Origin: Thalassotalea eurytherma
GTDB taxonomy: Bacteria; Pseudomonadota; Gammaproteobacteria; Enterobacterales; Alteromonadaceae
DNA length: 36,671 nucleotides
Assembly: GCF_030161415.1 (NCBI RefSeq)
Contig: NZ_BSSU01000017.1
Coordinates: 1-36,671 of the forward strand
Direction: 5' to 3'
Part shown: positions 34,127 through 36,671 of the stretch, one piece after another
How the letters are laid out: each line of letters begins with the position of its first letter
How positions within the stretch are numbered: position 1 is the first letter of the stretch
Made by a program: the position numbers and the translations under genes
Notes under the pieces: generated by a model
The model's input: the letters and a program-made list of their open reading frames with translations, nothing else
What the model was told of the DNA's origin: nothing
The model's database searches: none

Positions 34127-34294
34127 ATGGATAAATTAAACAGTGTGCTAAAACCTGTAGATCAACCTAAATCAAAAACTACAAATAAAAAGCGAAAATG
34201 GCGCGAAATAGAACAACTGAAGGAAAAATTCCAATTGGAGAAAGAGCTCAAAGTTTACGATGACTCAATGGAATACTTGTTAGAAGAATTTTAA
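34127..34294 (+). CDS. DUF3545 family small protein
   Basis: A 55-residue protein matching DUF3545: MDKLNSVLKPVDQPKS, the basic KKRKWREIEQLKEKF and the acidic end DDSMEYLLEEF. It is highly charged and predicted helical, with a basic middle and acidic C-terminus, and has no membrane segment. ATG 34127 has AGGA 7 nt upstream; an upstream in-frame ATG at 34085 lacks this and would add a Cys/Lys-rich start. It ends 32 nt before a terminator and so forms a single-gene unit. Function is unknown. Confidence 0.85.
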   Translation: MDKLNSVLKPVDQPKSKTTNKKRKWREIEQLKEKFQLEKELKVYDDSMEYLLEEF

Positions 34295-34325
34295 CGTACC
34301 GCTTACATTCTCTAACATTGACGCA

Positions 34326-34356
34326 ACAAAGCTCGGTTTAGCCGAGCTTTGTTTTA
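34326..34356 (+). terminator. Terminator after the DUF3545 gene
   Basis: An 11-bp stem (ACAAAGCTCGG and its complement) with a 5-nt loop, followed by TTTT. Confidence 0.88.
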
Positions 34357-34752
34357 TCTAAAAATCAAAAAAAAATTGAACTTTTTTCTAAGTCTTTAAA
34401 GAATAACTAAACTTTTCTTAAATCCTCTTGTTAAGGGGGTTCTTAACAAATCGTTAACTCATGAAAAAGCGTTATTTTTCTTGTGGTTACCACTTCTGTT
34501 TACAGTAAATAACATTTTTAAACGTTTTTTAGCGTTTTTTGTGTGAAATTATTCCTCCTAAATTAGGGGGAATTTATCTTGGCTGTTTTTTAAACTTTGC
34601 AGTGTTGACGCTCTATAAGCCATTTGCTTATATGGCGGCGTTAACAGCCAACACGAATAAGAAAATCATGGCATTTGTTAACAAACCTAGTCAGTAGGAA
34701 GTTTGGGGTTAATTAACCGATTAATCCAAAGAAGTATTCCAGAGGTATAACA
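34357..34752 (+). other. Long non-coding upstream region of the TonB-dependent receptor
   Basis: About 400 nt without a gene, very AT-rich. Beyond the promoter it holds two inverted repeats: GTTAAG/CTTAAC (34430-34447, 6-nt spacer) and an almost perfect 23-bp repeat at 34551-34573 (ATTCCTCCTAA against TTAGGGGGAAT, one mismatch). Both contain a GGGGG run, and the second lies 32 nt upstream of the -35, an activator-like position. The rest shows nothing I recognise. Confidence 0.55.
34605..34633 (+). promoter_or_regulatory. Sigma-70 promoter of the TonB-dependent receptor
   Basis: TTGACG (34605-34610) and TTATAT (34628-34633) are separated by exactly 17 nt. Transcription would begin near 34640, leaving a leader of about 113 nt with an AGAGG ribosome binding site (34741-34745) before ATG 34753. 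Confidence 0.6.
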
Positions 34753-36671
34753 ATGTATTTAAAAAACAAATTATCTAAAGCAGTACACGTAGCAATTGCT
34801 TTAGGTGCAACATCGACACTAGCCATCTCATCTCACGCCATTGCACAAGAAGGCGCAGAGCAAGTAGAACGTATTCAGGTTACAGGTTCTCGTATTAAGC
34901 GCTCAGACATGGAAAGTGCTAGCCCAGTAACAGTGATTGATGCATCAGCAATTGCAGCAACTGGTGCAACGTCGATTGACGGCGTATTACAAACATTAAC
35001 TGCCGCTGGCGGTGCAATGACAAACCCAGGTATCAACAACGGTTCTGAAGGTAACTCAACAATCAACTTACGTGGTTTAGGTTCGCAACGTAACCTTGTA
35101 TTAGTTAATGGCCGTCGTATGATTGCATCAGGTACAGGTGCGGCTTCAACCGTCGATTTAAACACGATTCCGGTATCAATGATTCAACGCATTGAAGTAT
35201 TAAAAGACGGAGCTTCAGCAGTTTATGGTACAGACGCTATTTCTGGCGTAGTTAACGTTATCTTAAAGCGTGATTACGAAGGCATGGAAATGAACGTGCA
35301 CGGTGCTATTTCTGGTGAAGGTGATGCGTCAGATACATCGATTGATTTCACTATGGGGGGGTCATTCGATAAAGGTAATGTTGTCTTTGGTGTTCAGTAT
35401 TCTGATCGTGGTGAAGCGAAACAAGCTGACCGTGATTTCTCGAACTGTCCAATTGCAGAATCAACTAATGATGATGGTTCAATCGAATTATATTGTGCAG
35501 GTTCTGAATATGCTCAAGGTGGTCATATCTGGGGCGAGACGGCTGATTTAAGTGGTCGTGGTGGTGAATACCATGATTTCGTTTATTCAGGTGACAATAA
35601 CGATCGTTATAATTACTCGAAAGACAGCTACTTATTCACGCCTATGCAACGTTTGAACTTAACGTTAAATGGTAGCTATGAATTGAGCGATACAATGACG
35701 TTCTTCACTGAAGCCATGTACACAAAACGTTGGTCAAATCAGCAGATGGCGCCGCAGCCAATTTGGAACTCAGAAACATGGAACTATAGCTCTGTGTGGA
35801 TGAACCCTGATTTATTAAATCACGGTATCGTTGAAGGCGAAGGCTTAGACTATGGTCGTCGCATGGTTGAATCAGGTACACGTGATTTTGACCAAGTTGT
35901 AGACACTGTGCGTTTAGTGTTAGGCGTTGAAGGTGAATTAGATAATGGCTGGTACTGGGGCGTTTCATATAACAAAGGTCGTAATGACTCAGTAGATCGT
36001 TTATCAAACTTGCATAACATTGGCTCTATCAATGAAGCAGTTCAGTTAGGTAATGAGTTAGCGGAACAAGGTTTGACCAAAGAGCAAATCTTAGCAGCAG
36101 GTGCATTTGACCCATTCACACAAGCTTCTTGGGTTGGCGATTCAATTTCTCCGTTTATCTACACAGAGCAAAACGCAGGTGGTAGTGAAATGGATGTTTT
36201 TGCAGCAACGTTATCAGGTGAGGTATTTGAACTACCAGCAGGTATGATTGGTTTTGCTGCTGGTTATGAGCACCGTTTAGAGAGTGCTTATTATTCTCCT
36301 GATTCATTAACCGCGCAAGGTTTAGCGAATGATCCACGTGTTGAGCCTACTGCAGGTTCATTCAGTGTTGATGAAGCTTACGTAGAATTTGCGGTTCCTG
36401 TTGTTGAAGATGTCGCTTTTGCTGACAACATCGAACTAAGCACGGCTGTACGTTATTTCGATTACAGCACGTTTGGCGATGATATTACTTGGAAGCTAGG
36501 TTTAACATGGAAATTAAACGAGCAAGTTATGCTTCGCTCTGTAGCTTCAACAGCTTTCCGTGCGCCAACTGTTGGTGAGTTATACGGTGGTAAATCACCA
36601 TCTTTCGAACAAATTGTTCACCCAGCTACGACACAAACTCAAGCAGAAGTTACCGTCGGTGGTAATGAGTT
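34753..36671 (+). CDS. TonB-dependent outer-membrane receptor (partial, 3' end beyond the window)
   Basis: An open frame of 639 codons runs off the right edge. A signal peptide (about 1-34, ending AIA before QEG) is followed by a TonB-box-like start ERIQVTGSRIKRSD, then the plug domain with TINLRGLGSQRNLVLVNGRR and VYGTDAISGVVNVILKRDYE. Barrel strands follow, including FRAPTVGELYGG near residue 600. Family members of this type are about 900-1000 residues, so roughly a third is missing. It would import a large or scarce ligand using energy from the TonB-ExbBD complex. The GSRIKRSD opening is typical of the peptide- and carbohydrate-type receptors abundant in Alteromonadales, but the ligand cannot be named here. 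Confidence 0.93.
   Translation, partial: MYLKNKLSKAVHVAIALGATSTLAISSHAIAQEGAEQVERIQVTGSRIKRSDMESASPVTVIDASAIAATGATSIDGVLQTLTAAGGAMTNPGINNGSEGNSTINLRGLGSQRNLVLVNGRRMIASGTGAASTVDLNTIPVSMIQRIEVLKDGASAVYGTDAISGVVNVILKRDYEGMEMNVHGAISGEGDASDTSIDFTMGGSFDKGNVVFGVQYSDRGEAKQADRDFSNCPIAESTNDDGSIELYCAGSEYAQGGHIWGETADLSGRGGEYHDFVYSGDNNDRYNYSKDSYLFTPMQRLNLTLNGSYELSDTMTFFTEAMYTKRWSNQQMAPQPIWNSETWNYSSVWMNPDLLNHGIVEGEGLDYGRRMVESGTRDFDQVVDTVRLVLGVEGELDNGWYWGVSYNKGRNDSVDRLSNLHNIGSINEAVQLGNELAEQGLTKEQILAAGAFDPFTQASWVGDSISPFIYTEQNAGGSEMDVFAATLSGEVFELPAGMIGFAAGYEHRLESAYYSPDSLTAQGLANDPRVEPTAGSFSVDEAYVEFAVPVVEDVAFADNIELSTAVRYFDYSTFGDDITWKLGLTWKLNEQVMLRSVASTAFRAPTVGELYGGKSPSFEQIVHPATTQTQAEVTVGGNE

Noticed and set aside
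34875-36337. Several short frames on both strands inside the receptor region
   Set aside because: A single uninterrupted receptor frame from 34753 to the window end explains this region.
1-36671. CRISPR arrays, tRNA/rRNA genes, insertion sequences, prophage or integration sites
   Set aside because: I looked for repeated spacer patterns, cloverleaf arms, transposase motifs and terminal repeats and found none that I can support.

Overview
The window looks like the chromosome of a marine gammaproteobacterium of the order Alteromonadales, probably close to Colwelliaceae (Thalassotalea/Colwellia-like). The reasons are a fairly low GC content, the recJ-prfB-lysS-dsbC block, small families typical of this order (DUF3010-, DUF3545-, TIGR03545/TIGR03546- and DUF6868-like proteins), and a large TonB-dependent receptor. 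This placement is an inference from gene content; no rRNA is present to confirm it. I see no insertion sequence, phage gene, CRISPR array, tRNA or rRNA.

Layout. (1) 1-715: a TetR-like regulator with repeated half-sites in its leader, followed by a 50-residue membrane peptide. (2) 756-5614: a four-gene minus-strand operon of GT2 polyprenyl-phosphate glycosyltransferase, GT83 ArnT-like transferase, OmpR-type response regulator and histidine kinase. It diverges from a GtrA-like flippase gene across a 26-bp palindrome. Together these can make, flip and transfer a lipid-linked sugar under envelope-sensing control. (3) 5629-13970: a nine-gene operon led by an ECF sigma factor and its zinc anti-sigma factor ChrR, preceded by a TGATCC-type promoter. 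It carries a DUF523-DUF1722 protein, a photolyase, an NTF2-like protein, an SDR, an FAD amine-oxidase-like protein, a DUF1365 protein and a cyclopropane-synthase-like methyltransferase. This is a photo-oxidative (singlet oxygen) stress operon that repairs DNA and modifies membrane lipids. (4) 13977-17958: LON-domain protein, ketoacyl synthase III, CBS-domain protein, amidohydrolase and SDR, all on the minus strand. (5) 18078-20514: DUF3010 protein and a large acyl-CoA dehydrogenase with a palindromic operator. (6) 20576-27288: a periplasmic TonB_C-domain protein, then lysS, prfB (with programmed frameshift), recJ and dsbC. (7) 27478-29345: fldB and srmB. (8) 29405-32801: DUF6868-like, TIGR03545, TIGR03546 and yaaA. 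(9) 33036-36671: transaldolase, a DUF3545 protein, a 458-nt non-coding leader and a TonB-dependent receptor cut by the window edge.

The most interesting part is the sigma/ChrR operon. Its cyclopropane-synthase-like enzyme lacks two of the residues that bind bicarbonate in E. coli Cfa, so it may perform a different lipid methylation. Its DUF523 domain belongs to the family of iron-sulfur thiouracil desulfidases, which would make sense beside a photolyase. Several gene starts were moved from upstream TTG/GTG codons to downstream codons with better ribosome binding sites; these are stated in the entries.
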